Shown here: one piece after another, positions 46,217 through 57,756 of the stretch
Numbering within the stretch: the stretch's first letter is position 1
How the letters are laid out: every line of letters starts with the position of its first letter
DNA from: Saccharum officinarum
Lineage: Eukaryota > Streptophyta > Magnoliopsida > Poales > Poaceae
DNA length: 64,000 nt
Assembly: GCA_020631735.1 (NCBI GenBank)
Contig: CM036231.1
Coordinates: 4,863,831-4,927,830, forward strand
Direction: 5' to 3'
Position numbers and translations under genes: made by a program
Notes under the pieces: generated by a model
Databases searched by the model: none
What the model was told of the DNA's origin: nothing
The model's input: the letters and a program-made list of their open reading frames with translations, nothing else

Positions 46217-49200
46217 CTACTGTTGGCCCTTTGGTAGTTCGGAGACCTTTGGCGTGGCCGAGGACGGAGCAGAACATGCTTCGCTGGAAGCCAGAGATGG
46301 TGGCATGGGTATTTGACCCACGTACAACTAAATTGTTCCTCCAGCTGATGGGGCTGCAGCTAGCCACAAGATGATGTCCTTCATGATCGCGTCAGCATGC
46401 TTCATCTCCTCTGACCGCAGCTCGTCAGCTCGCTTCACCCCAACCTCCCTGGGATAACCAGCTTCCAGGCAAGCAATATCCAACAAAGGTAGTGGGCACG
46501 TACCAAGCTAAGTACAAGTGCACCCACATACTCCTTGATGTCCTTTGTCCATTGTTGGAGCCATCCCCAGGCTTTCTGGGATTTCTCAACCAGGCCTATT
46601 TTTGGTGCATCCACTCTAGCTTCGGTGGTTTCGGCGCCAATAACATCGAGTACTGGTGCGATCCCTTTTGCCATCTCAGCACAGGCGTGCTTCCAAGTCT
46701 CTTGCTCCTTGATGAGTATCTTGCACTTGCCACTAAGGGCCTCTTGCTCCTTCATGAGCTTGTTGCACTTCTGGGACTACGCTTTGATCTTTTTTGCACC
46801 AGCCTAGTTTTGAAGCTCTAGGTCATCACAGTCTTTCTTCATTTTCTCAAGGTGCAATTTGGAATTTTTCTTTACAACTGCAAGGCATCACGTCAATATG
46901 AGTTTAACACCGCAAACTTCAATAAAAGCTACGACAATGATGAGGAGTGCTTACTCTCTAGATCCTTGGCTAATTTAGCATTCTCTTCCTTCATGGCCTG
47001 CTGTGTTTGTAGCCATTTGGTCTTCTCTTCGGTCAGCTGGTCACACTCAGTAGTTACCTAAGCATTTTCTTCATGAAGCCAGCTGACTTCGATGCCCAGA
47101 CCTATATCCATACTGTGATTATGAACATTACAGTAATACGGCACCCTACAGAGCTCGAGTACCTAAAACAGAAGGGACCCTTACCCGATCTCTAGTTCTC
47201 AACCACTTCTAGCCGTTGAAGTACCGTGCACATCTTTTCTTCGTGCTTGATGCTTTGCTTCGCATAACTCTCCAACTGCTGTTGCAGTTTCTTCTGTTCT
47301 GCACTCAACTGTTTGTTTTTCTCGGCTACAGTCTGCATTACACAGGATCACAAAGCAGTTCTTATGGATTATACAACAACAGATTATACAGTTGCGAGAG
47401 GCTTACCTTCACTTTCTCCAGGAATATTTTGCCAACTGCTTCTATGGCCTCGACCTCGTCTTCTACTGGGATCTCCACAGTGTAGGAGCGGGTACCACAA
47501 AATCTGCTTTCTTCTTCGTAATGCCCGAGGATTTCTTCCATGGCTAGGGCTGAAGACTCGGCTTTTTCTCCTGGTCTGGCACTTCCAGTTGGCTCATTGG
47601 TGGTCCCAACAACCTCTGCAGATTTTGGGTCTTGCTGCTCTGGGGCTGGCTGGGGCTTTTCTTATTTCTCTAATGCCAACTGGGGTTGTTCTAGGTTTTC
47701 TGGGGCTGGCTGGTGCTGTCCTTCTGGTTGTGGGGCCTCATGTGGTTCTTTTGTTAGCTCTGGGGCCCCACCATCTCCTGCTTGCCCCAAAGTTTCAGTC
47801 TGCGGACCAGGAGTAGATGCTGAAGGAGCTTGCAACTCAAGGACTACCCTCTCTACTCTAGTCTGCCCCAGGACCTGCTGCTCAGTGATGGCAGTCTTAG
47901 GTGGTGACGGTGTTGCACCGCCAGACAGTTCTTCTGGCCTTTGGGTCGATGCAGAGCTATACAAATCCATAACAAGTTACAAAAGTGATGATATAGACCA
48001 ATTATGTTATACTCATACAAGTTTATGATGACTTACAGGTCTGTACAGTGGAATACGGTGGCAAACCGAGATTTGTTCGCCTTCTCGGGCTCGGCACCCT
48101 TCTCTGCCATTGGTCCGGTGGTCGGGACTGGCTTAGCCACGTCGCTTCTAGCAGCGGCAGCATGCTTTGGTATTCCTGAGGCCTATTCCTGTGGTTGCGG
48201 TGGTCGAGGTGGTGGCTCAGTTGTTGGCAACGGTGGTGTCGGCTCCTGCCTTCTAGCAAGCCGCTCCCTCCGGCTGCTTGCTACGATACCGAAGACCTCC
48301 TTGACCTCCTCATCTTCCTCTTCTGGCCAGTCAGCAATAAGGCGTCGATGTTTTCTTCCTAGGTCCTCTATTTCTTTCAGGTCACTTACCCCTTCTGGAT
48401 TTTCATCTGAGGAGGCTCCTTCTGATGTTTGTCCCCATTTCTTCGTCGAGGCAACAACTGGCACTACTAGAAATACCCCCTCTAGTGACGCTTTATTCCT
48501 ACATTAGACACGCTTTATTTCATGTCTATGAGAATATAGGGACGTTTTCATAAACCGTGTTAGAAGCGTCTTCGCATGGACCGTGTTAGAACTTGTGGAG
48601 ACGAATTCTCAAAGCGTATCAAGCAGATGAAAGGACGCTTTGTAGAGACGTTATTTGCATGTCTACACATATTGATACACTTTTATAGATATATTTATAT
48701 AGCGCGTCTATTTTTTAGTTACGATGTCTAGCAGCGCTTTATTATGTGTTAAGAAATTTAGAGACGCTCTCATAGATACATTAATATAACATGCGTACCT
48801 ACTTAGTCACGCTGCGTAGTGACGCCTTATTGTGCATCAAAAAGTATAGTGGCGTTTTAATAGATGCATTTATATGGTGTGTGTACTAATTTTGATACAT
48901 TGTATAGGTACACCATGTTCGTCTCAAGAAAAAAGTAAAAATTTTATATCAGTGTCTACTAATATAAATACGTTGTGTTGTAACATTTTAGTACATCTTA
49001 AAAAAATAGGGACACTTTCGTACATGCATCTATGTAGCGTAACTATTAATATAGACACACTTTATGCTAATAGCTTCTTACATATTAGAAACAAAGATAT
49101 TTTTTTACTGCATATAAATAATTTTTATACTAATTTCTATGATTTGATAATAAGAAAGTGAATGATAAATTGCATTGATAAAATCTATTCTATCTTTACA

Positions 49201-49536
49201 AACCAAGATACTAATTAAATAATAGATTAAACTGCATTGAACAAGACAACCATGTTCATCAAGAAGCATAGGAAAATTGACCATATCATACAAATATATA
49301 TAATTTGTCTCTAACGCCTAAAATCTATCTTGTTCACACTAAACTTGTAGCTTGCCTTCCCATCCACATCAAGTCACATGCATGCTTCCATGTACTTGTA
49401 GCTTCCATCCACATCAAGTCACTTGCTTCCATCATGCTACAAAATAAGAGGAACCGAAGTTTCTAGGACATCAACAACTATTTACGTGCTATGCTTGTAG
49501 CTAGGGAAATAAGAAATAAAATAGGAAATGTATTAC

Positions 49537-50174
49537 CTGCACATCATTTGTTGGAGAGTACACATTAGCATTTCATTCTTCAGAACTGCTAGGCTATAGA
49601 GTAAAATAACATAACCTACTTAGTTGCCTTCTGAAATATAATGCCCAAATTTCAATTGTTACATGTTATCACATAGTTCCACTAACAACTCAATATCTAC
49701 TCATCTGATTGTCGTGTATAGCACCTGTTCTTACCAATTTAAACAAGAAGCCATTTAATTTGCTCTCAGTCTTACTCTAAAGGCTAGTTAAGAATATATG
49801 CTCATATCAAAATTAATATAGGAAAAACAAAAAAAACATGCTGAGTCTCATGTGATACAGATAGACACAACAGACTGATATGAGGTGGTCTATCATTGGG
49901 CAACTATTTGCTCATGTGTGGTAACGATGGCTGGGAAAAATCCTGGTTTACTTTAGAATTAGGACATTAGAATGTAGCTAAATACTATATTGTCGCTAAG
50001 AAATTGGAGATAGAAGGGATATTGTGTTACCCGAACATCATTTGTTGGAGAGTAAACATTTTCATTTGAGGCTTCAGGATCGATGCCAATATCATTATTA
50101 CTGTAAGCGCCATGGCCGTCATCATCACTACACATGCCCTGTATCATCACCATCCATTTTAATATGACCAACCT
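49537..50174 (-). pseudogene. Duplicated exon-like blocks inside the CACTA element
   Basis: Two minus-strand blocks end in related sequence before splice donors. One is near 49592-49537 (NANVYSPTNDVQ, then GTAATA) and the other near 50174-50031 (NNDIGIDPEASNENVYSPTN, then GTAACA), spaced about 494 bases apart. They look like a tandem exon duplication in a CACTA-carried gene. I do not recognise the protein. Confidence 0.4.
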
Positions 50175-51948
50175 GCAGGAAAATGAAACATCAAACACAG
50201 TAAAGAGAAAATGAGAACAAAATGATCTCCAATGGACCCATATAGATGCTTACTTCACATGAAGAGCTAATTCTATTTCATTTATGCAAATCCATTTCAG
50301 GGAAAATTTTAGATATAAAAGCAAGCCACTGCTTCATGATACAAGTAATGTGTTGTATATATCTTATTTTCCATTTGGCCCTACATGTACAGAATCGATG
50401 CATTAACATCATATCCAGATATGTAAGCAAGCAATATCAAACTTACATATTATCTTAATTGGAGTGGCTTGTTCGAGTGGCATGCTGGCTAATATATCAT
50501 CAATATCTGGAGGACCTTCTAAATTCTCTTCGTGTCTGCCAAATTTTCAAGCCCCTCAGCATAGGTTCTCCATCCTGTACTTCAAGGTTCAAGTTCCTTA
50601 ATCTTCGAGATCCTCTTTCCATGATTTATGTATGTTGCAAATAAACCCCAAATTAGGGAAAAACTGAGAAATTAAGTGATTGAAGTCTAAAGAACTCATT
50701 ACTTTCATTCAGAATAGTAGCAAGCCAGCCAGTAGTGCTTCATTGCAAAGTAGCATCACCAAATTAGGGTACTCAAGAACAAAAGCATCTGAAACTACCA
50801 CTATCTTCAATTAAGGACCATAACAGACTAATCTCCAATAATCCCTTCTTTTCTAAAACTCCAAAATTAAACCCAGACTAATCTCTACATTAAGGAGCAT
50901 AACACTAGAATCCAGTAAGTAAGACCATCTAGGGAATAAAATTAGTAACTTGTCAAACTGATTGCAGTAGTATTCCAGCCAAACATTAGTGCTTCATTGC
51001 AAAGTAGCATCACCAAAGTAAATTCCTCGAAGACAAAAAGCATCTGAACCTACCACTACGTTCAATCAGATATGACCAATTAGGCTAGAAAGAATTAATC
51101 GATGGTAGCTGCAGCAGTAATATAAATTAGGCTAGGAGCAGTGGCGGAGGACTAAAAAATTTTAGGTATGGCAAAATTGATAACATAGATAGTAAAGTAT
51201 AAGATTTAACATACATAGGCAATTGCACTTACCTATCTTTCACTGCTTCACAAATTAATCAACCAAATTGAGTAATTAACCAACATAAATAAATTAAACA
51301 ACAATAATTTAAAAGTAGTTGGTTACTAAAAAGAACAAGTAATTTATCTGATCTAATGACTAATGCTTGATGGTGGGACATCGTTGGCGTGTCTGCTCCA
51401 GACTGATGCCTGCTAGCAAGACTACAATGCCGCCTAGCTTTGCCTACTCCCCTTGCTGTATTGTATTGGCATGAACTTGCAGTGCAGACAGCCGCCAAAA
51501 CTTGCCTATCGCCAGAATCAGAAGTTCAGAACTCGCTTACTCGCCGGAACTCAACTAGCGCACAATTTCTTAGAGGATTGCCGGAACTGGAACTCACAGA
51601 TTGACGGTGATGACCAGACGCCCAGACCGGATGAGATCACGATTCAATTGTTCACGAGAAATTGCAAAGTCAGGAATATATATACATAGGCTTAAGACCC
51701 AAAATACAGATCGACTCGCAGAACATTTGCTGAGAGCAGAAAATTTCTTCTTCCTCTAGATGGCATTCAGAGGTTAGCAGCTCTCGTCTATGGTAGATTA
51801 TTAGGGCAAGGGGCAGCGACCAAAGAACAGAGTAGTGGCATAATCGAGGTATGGCAGCAGCCTTACCTTTGCCATATTGGGTCCTCGGCCCCTGGATTGT
51901 TGCGAGATAACAGAAATAGATGACGAGGGGAAAAGGTGCAGATATGCT
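50175..51948. other. CACTA interior without assignable genes
   Basis: AT-rich sequence. It contains a second local duplication: AGTGCTTCATTGCAAAGTAG followed by CATCACCAAA occurs near 50731 and again near 50989. Short open frames at 50459-50644 and 51453-51689 show no family motif. Confidence 0.45.
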
Positions 51949-51952
51949 CACC

Positions 51953-52116
51953 GACGGCAGAAAGCGGATTAGCGACGGGAAGGAAAGATGTTTGCGGCAC
52001 GATCGGAGTTGATGAAGATCACCGCCACCCAGCCATCCACAGGCAGCAGTTCGCTCCGGGCCAAGAGCAACAGCGCCCGGCCGGGCGGCCGGCGGACGGC
52101 CTTCGCGATGTCGCAA
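51953..52116 (-). pseudogene. GC-rich putative first exon of a CACTA-borne gene
   Basis: On the minus strand an ATG at 52116 opens a frame (MRHREGRPPAARPGAVALGP) that meets a GTGAGC splice donor at 51952. GC content rises sharply over 51950-52330 against AT-rich flanks, as at the 5' end of grass genes. This suggests the first exon and promoter of either the element's own gene or a captured one. The product is not recognised; a plus frame over the same bases (51936-52385) is also open, so the strand is uncertain. Confidence 0.4.
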
Positions 52117-52389
52117 CGCTCGTGGCGGTTGTGTTGTTCCGGTGTGAGTCGGGGATGCGGCGGAGGATTGTGTGGTTGCCAGTTGATGCGAGGTGCAGCA
52201 GAGTACGGAGGTTTAGATCTAGCGAAGATTATGGAGGAGGAGGCGGGGAGAGTTTTAATCCAGTTTTTTCAGTCAAACTCGAGCGCGCGGGGAATTATTG
52301 GGCGGCAAATGAAAAAGGGAAACACTGCAATTACGGCGGCAAGTGCATTTTTTACATTGCAATGGCCGTCGGCAATGATACATAAATAT

Positions 52390-53449
52390 TAAGTTAATTG
52401 TAATATTTTTTCTAATTTAGTTTCAACCTAACAAATTTTATTGTTGTAAATTATTTTAATAATTTAATTTTTTTGCTGATATAAATTATTTTATATAATT
52501 TTTAATTTCATGATAAATAATATATAAGTAACTATTGATTAATTGATATAATTAATTATTAAAATATTTATTGATAACTATATTATTTCAAACGACCTTG
52601 GATGGAGAAATGACCAAATGAAAATTGTAGATCTCGAAAAGTTATGAAACTTTTCTGTTTACAACTTTTTCATTTGAAATTATTTATTACTTTTTGAAAT
52701 TATCGAAGAACTTTGATTTCTTTTTTAATCTGGGACTAAAACTTGTAACTAGTCTTTCTTCCTCATACTAACTTCAAATTTGATAATTTTTTTTCTAAAT
52801 TTTTCTAAAATCAGGCTCTATCAATTTATTGTGTTCTTACAACTATTATTTTCTCCATCTTTTTATGTGACTTTGTTTTATCTATTTGAATTTTGAATTT
52901 CAAAAAATGACAACTTCAAACGTTATTTTAAAACATTAAATGATTTCATCTGAAAAATTCATGAACATAAAAGTTGTAGAACTCATCAAGATCTACAACT
53001 TTTATATTAGATTAGGATTCCTGTATGAGCACGGGTTATTATATATATGAGTCTAGATAGAAAAAACTCTCTATTGTCCGTTAGTTAAAGGGAGACGGAC
53101 CAAACAAATAGATGGACGAAAAAAGAGTCTGAAATTTTACCTCTTTATTATTATGGATAGATATAAATTTGATAGTGCATAATAGTATTAGGACTCAATC
53201 CATATTACTTTGTGAAAATCGAGTCAAGTAGTAAGTCTGAAAAGTACATAAAATAGAATGTTAACAAAACATTTAAAAAAATTATGTTATGGTAATATAT
53301 TTTGTCATAAGAATAGATGTCTGGTTTTGACTTATATTTTCTTTGAACCAATCGTAATATCTGATTAGTGTGTTGTGCTATATTGATTACTGGTAAATTT
53401 GCAGAAGAAGGTTGTGTGTGTGCGCGAGAGAGAGAGTGCAAGATACATA
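52390..53449. other. AT-rich CACTA interior
   Basis: Low-complexity AT-rich sequence. The phrase AGTTGTAGAACTCATCAAGATC (about 52970) and a related one at 52624 occur here. No gene is visible. Confidence 0.4.
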
Positions 53450-55150
53450 TGGATGTTTAATATACTTTTAAAACGTCCATACATGTTGTTAATGGATGAC
53501 CAAGGCATATCTAATTTTGTTTTTGAGACGTTTTTAATATCATATCAAGAAGCATGTTTACATGACTATGTATGATTATTGATACGCTTTGCAACGTGTA
53601 TAAATTATACTGACGGTTCAAAGCGTGTCTAACTTCATGTTATATTGAGACGAATTTAGTATTGTATCAAAAAATGTCTTTAATTAGCTATGGAGCGTTT
53701 TTCTGATATGCTTTGTACCGTATCTAGAAGCTAATGACGATTAAAAGCATGTCTAGCACCGTGTTAGTTTGAGACGTTCACAATATCATCGTAAAAAGTG
53801 TCTTTAGATGTCTTTTAACACTAAAAACGTGTCTAATGTCATGTTATGGTGAGACGTTCATAAAATCGTGTCAAAAAGCATCTTTACATGACTGTGTAGA
53901 GACGCTTTTAGTGTGCGTTACTACTAAAACGTGCCTAGAGCCGCTTTTTTATGTAGTGTGGTTTCTTGCCTCCAAGTCGTCTGGCTTGTTCTAATTCATC
54001 TTCAATTGCAAGCCAATCAACTTTGGAAGGATTGTCATCCACGAGCAGCGGTTGGGTATCATGGGCCCGTGGCATGACCTCATGCCATTTCACGCCTGGG
54101 GGACAGGAGATGAATGCTTGCGCTCTCTTATGTCCATTAAACTGGGCAACAGATAGCAATATGAATATCAGAATGATAGCAAACGAATAAAGTGGTTATT
54201 ATGCAAAGTTTCAATCACAAAGATAACCTAGCAGACAACATTTGACTTACTAGTGGTGGTGGGCGAGTAAACTTGAACGTCGGCTCGATGACTGTTAGCT
54301 TCTTGAAGTTGGGATCTTTCAGATTAAACAGGTCTCAGACCCTGATCTTCACTTCTTTCGGTTCAAGGTCTTCATTCCTCATCCTGGTCGGGTCTATGCG
54401 ACCTTGGTATTCATATGCCGTGTGCACTCTGGCTTGACACAGTTGGATCCGACGACTGATAAAATTACCGACTACACTTGGTCCATCCAGCCTTCACCAA
54501 GGTAGCAGCTGCATTATTGCTTCAATCTAGATTGTGTTCTATGGCAGCTCTTTCCAACTAATAGTCTTCTCTAGAACCAAGGATACGTCACAGTATGAGG
54601 CCTGACTTGGTTCTTCATGGATGTAAAACCAATGCCTGTACCAGTCCTCTAATGTGGTCTTCCAAGGGCAGTGTAGGTACTCCGCCCTGATCCCTTCCCA
54701 CATGTTCATATAGCAACCACCAGCCACATTAGAGCCGCCTCAACCTCCTTTCTTCTTCAACCAAAACAAGTGACGAAAATAGTCGAAGTGGAGTTGGAAA
54801 CCACCGTATGCTTCGCAGAGATGGATGAAGTAAGCAACAAGCAACACAGAATTTGGATGCAGATTGCAGATACTGATTTCGTAATAGTTGCAGAGCCCTT
54901 GCAAGAATAGATGTACAGGAACACCAAATCCATGAGTAAAGTATTCTTCAAAAACAACAATTTCACCTTCTTTGGGATCCAGGAATGACTCCAGATCAGG
55001 TGCACGCCATCCCGCCAATTCTTGGGCATGCAGCACACCAATCCGCACTAGTCGCTCGAGACTGAGTGGGGTGCACTTTGACATATTCCACTCCTTCTTC
55101 ATGATCTCCTTGCGAACTTCAGCCTCCGTCTTCGTCTTCCTCATGGCCAT

Positions 55151-55730
55151 TCTCTGACTCTTTTGACTCTTCCTTTCTACGAAAGAAAAGGAGGGCGCCG
55201 CTCTTCCTAGTGGCTAGGGTTTGGTGGCGGCAATTCAAGCGACAGTGGCGCGTGAGGAACTTGGGGCAACTTCGTCGATGCCTATGGTGGCAATTGTGGA
55301 TTATACTACGGTGGTGGCACTGGGGCTCGAGAGGGCTCTGTGATGATAATGGCGCGGCAGCGGTGGAAGCAAGACGACGGTTGATTGCGAATATGCGAGT
55401 GTGAGTAGACTGAATCGTTCCCTTTCCCGGTCTTTAAGAGGCAGGGTCGATTCAGTTTCTGAAAGAATGGGGCACGTGGCGTGAGATTTGCGGTAACTAA
55501 CAGATTTCCTCCGCAAAAATTGCATCCCATCGATTTTGGTGCCGTTTGGTACGCGACCCAAACGTGTCTTGTTACAGACACTGGGTCACTGTTCACATGA
55601 TGCGCCAGAAAGGAACTACGATGCCGCCCACGCCATCAGCGCATGAGATTGGGCTAGTCAAAAAAAACAAACAAAAATGAAAATGAAAAGTAGAAAAAAG
55701 AAAGAGAGATACCGAGACAGCATGGCGATG
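55151..55730 (-). promoter_or_regulatory. Probable 5' region of the inner antisense gene
   Basis: This lies upstream of the ATG at 55150 on the minus strand and contains no conserved protein. It must hold the antisense promoter if the gene is transcribed from within the element. I see no certain TATA box. Confidence 0.35.
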
Positions 55731-55731
55731 G

Positions 55732-56130
55732 ATTCGCTAGATCAATGTGCTTTGGAACCTGTAGCCAGAGCTCTGAGCTCTAGAACCTATAGCCAGACCT
55801 CCATGCTCGGGGACTCGCTAGACCAATGAGCTCTGGAACCTATAGCCAGAGCTCTGAGCTCTAGAACCTACAGCCAGACCTTCAAGCTTGGGGACTTGCT
55901 AGACCAGCGTGCTCTGGGACCTACAACCAGACCTTTGTTCTCGAGGACTCGTCGCCAGACCTCCGAGCTCAGGGACTCGTCGCTAGACCCCCGAGCTTAG
56001 GGACTCTTTGCCAGACCTCCGAGCTCGGGGACTCATCACTAGACCTCCGAGCTCGGGGACTCTTTGCCAGACCTCCAAGCTCGGGGACTATTCATTAGAG
56101 CTTCGAGCTCGGGGCCTTGTTACACCACTT
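55732..56130 (+). repeat. Tandem array of PPT-like CTCGGGGACTC units
   Basis: About a dozen degenerate units of roughly 28-30 bases with the core GCCAGACCTCCGAGCTCGGG then GACTC. Early units (55740-55880) are longer variants with CTCTGGAACCTATAGCCAGAG. The core matches the sequence at the true polypurine tract of this element (GCTCGGGGACTAGC at 56694-56707). More isolated copies occur near 56245 and 56350. Confidence 0.85.
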
Positions 56131-56689
56131 CCTGCTCCAGGATTCGTCTTGCTCAACTACATGTACTATGCTTGCATACAGTCGATGGACGCTTGATATT
56201 CTTAGACCTTGCTACAAAGTTCTTTTTTTGCCTTCCAGCAAGCTCGGGAACTACGTCATATATGATGCACCTGACGATGCATAATGATCATTGGTTCTTG
56301 AGGATTCTTTTTTAGACCCTGGCATCACGTGCCTACGTCACCTATTACCAGGCTCGGGGACTAAGTGGGTACACTTCACCTGACGGTGAATTGTTTCTAT
56401 TTTTCGCCCCTATGATCTGGAATTTATCGCAAGTTACTTCCATCAAGTACGCACACTTAAATTTCTTCTCAGAAATACAAGTGGGTACACTTCACCATGA
56501 AAGAAAAATTTTCTTTTTGGACCACTATGCAATCTTCACCGACAACTGCAATCTTCATCAACAATCATGGTTTACTTATTCCTGATCTAGACGGAACACT
56601 AGCGCATGCTCGGCTAACATTTCAAGGTGATATGAAGATGAACCTCGTAAGTTGAAGAAGACTAAGATAGTGTGTCGATACAAAATACA

Positions 56690-56707
56690 TAGTGCTCGGG
56701 GACTAGC
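56690..56707 (+). promoter_or_regulatory. Polypurine tract of the inner Tat element
   Basis: A GTGCTCGGGGACTAGC segment abuts the TGTGGGGG start of the 3' LTR. The position defines it as the second-strand primer, although it is a mixed rather than a pure purine run. Confidence 0.7.
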
Positions 56708-57213
56708 TGTGGGGGTATAAACCCCTCTACTCTTACGGCTAGACATGGGCAGACCCAGGCCAGACGGTTCGGCCCGTTACATGACGACGCGTGATCTAGA
56801 TCATCGGGATGGAGTCTCGCACAAGGCATCAGACCAGACTTGGGAATCAAGCAAGGTCTTGGTCGGTTAGATTAGGAATCCTTATCTGGCTATGTATGGC
56901 AATTGTAACCGGCTAAGATTAGTTTCTAGATCTGTAACCCTGCCTCCCGGACTATATAAGGAGGGCAGGGGACCCCCCCTCAAAATCATCGAAACATACT
57001 CTAGGGCAATCTAGCTTGTAATACATTGTTCGAGACAGCAATAACAAGGTAGAGCAGGACGTAAGGTATTACGCCCACACGGCGGCCTGAACCTAGGTAA
57101 ACCCGCGTGTTGTTCTGCATCACCATCTCGTTTGTGGCTTGCACACCTGTTTGCCGACAATCTACTACCTTGGGCATACCCCTCGGTAGACTGCCAACCA
57201 GGTTTTGTCGACA
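56708..57213 (+). mobile_element. 3' LTR of the inner Tat element
   Basis: 506 bases from TGTGGGGGTATAAACCCC to TTTTGTCGACA, directly followed by the GTACC target repeat at 57214-57218. It keeps canonical TG and CA ends, unlike the 5' LTR. Confidence 0.95.
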
Positions 57214-57756
57214 GTACCTATGTCCGCCCTGGTAACTCTTAGGACCTTAGGAGCTGCCACCAAAAGCTGCATGAAACTCTCCATGTGTACATTCGGCGCT
57301 TCTCCCGGCAGTGCACCGAGCTGCCCAACGTGACTGACGCTGATGTCGTTGGGGCGTTCCTCGCGGTAACCACCTGCAAAGAGCTCATCCATGAGTTGGG
57401 GCGCACGGGCCCATGCACCACCAGGGAGCTCCTAGACATTGCCACCAACTTTGCTTCTGACGAGGAGGCGGTAGGGGCAATCTTTCATGACACCAAGGGA
57501 AAGGAGAAGCAGCAGGAGAACGCTGATGAAGGCAGCTCTAGCCGCAACTCCAAGGAGAAGAAGAAGGCCAAGCAGTCACGCAAGGATCCCCTTGTGGCTG
57601 TCGTCGAGCGCAAGAACCCCCCGAGCCCCTCCCGAGGGTGGCCCGAGTGTTTTTGATGAGATGCTTGAGAAACCATGCCTGTACCACTGGGGCCCAGTCA
57701 AACACACCCTCAAGGAGTGTGGCATGAAGAAATGCTACTTCTCCGGGGGTGCCTAG
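57214..57756 (+). pseudogene. Outer Tat gag, second part with zinc knuckle
   Basis: The gag of the outer element resumes after the inner element's target repeat. YIRRFSRQCTELPNVTDADV, FLAVTTCKELIHELGRTGPC and LLDIATNFASDEEAVGAIF are the C-terminal half of the gag domain. A Lys/Glu-rich linker (57490-57600) and a CLYHWGPVKHTLKEC knuckle-like motif (57676-57720) follow. The linker and the knuckle lie in different frames (break near 57620), and a TAG is at 57754-57756. Confidence 0.88.

Larger units (their letters stand above)
48462..53958. mobile_element. CACTA (En/Spm-type) DNA transposon, 5.5 kb
   Basis: It starts CACTACTAGAAATACCCC and ends TTTTTTATGTAGTG, so both ends read CACTAC inward. 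It is flanked by the 3-base target duplication TGG (48459-48461 and 53959-53961). Subterminal regions (48480-49060 and 53450-53945) are dense in short AGACGCTTT / GTGTCTA / GAGACGTT-type repeats, as expected of CACTA binding regions. I do not recognise a transposase in the interior, so this is probably non-autonomous. It interrupts the antisense gene of the inner Tat element. Confidence 0.92.
46217..55150 (-). pseudogene. Antisense spliced gene of the inner Tat element (PF04195-like, interrupted by CACTA)
   Basis: Minus strand, start ATG at 55150-55148 (MAMRKTKTEAEVRKEIMKKE). The first exon has FGVPVHLFLQGLCNYY, HLCEAYGGFQLHFDYFRHLF and further blocks (YLHCPWKTTLEDWYRHWFY, VHTAYEYQGRIDPTRM), a pattern I associate with Pfam PF04195, 'putative gypsy type transposon'. 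It is cut at 53961/48462 by a CACTA element and continues to a GTAAGT donor at 48036. Further exons with AG/GT borders: 47407-47956 (Pro/Glu-rich), 47185-47332 and 46955-47101 (coiled coils), and 46217-46877 (coiled coil, then DIKEYVGALVLSLVRAHY). Several stops and frameshifts occur. Antisense genes of this kind are known in Tat elements; the function is unknown. Plus-strand frames over this region are mirrors of it. Confidence 0.8.
38473..57213 (+). mobile_element. Inner Tat-lineage Gypsy LTR retrotransposon, complete (18.7 kb)
   Basis: Two LTRs in direct orientation (38473-38976 and 56708-57213) flank a priming site, gag, protease, reverse transcriptase, RNase H, integrase, an antisense spliced gene, a PPT-like tandem array and a polypurine tract. 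The target duplication GTACC (38468-38472 and 57214-57218) is perfect, and the host gag sequence continues across it. Without the CACTA insertion the element would be about 13.2 kb. By hand count the LTRs differ at about 27 of about 504 positions, mostly transitions. Coding regions contain stops and frameshifts, so it cannot move by itself. Confidence 0.95.

Noticed and set aside
47313..48507. Plus-strand open frames at 47313-47816, 47540-48028 and 48004-48507
   Set aside because: They mirror the exons of the minus-strand antisense gene, whose splice borders and coiled-coil/Pro-rich protein make better sense.
51936..52392. Plus-strand open frames in the CACTA GC-rich zone
   Set aside because: Several frames on both strands are open because of GC content; only the minus frame meets a clear splice donor.
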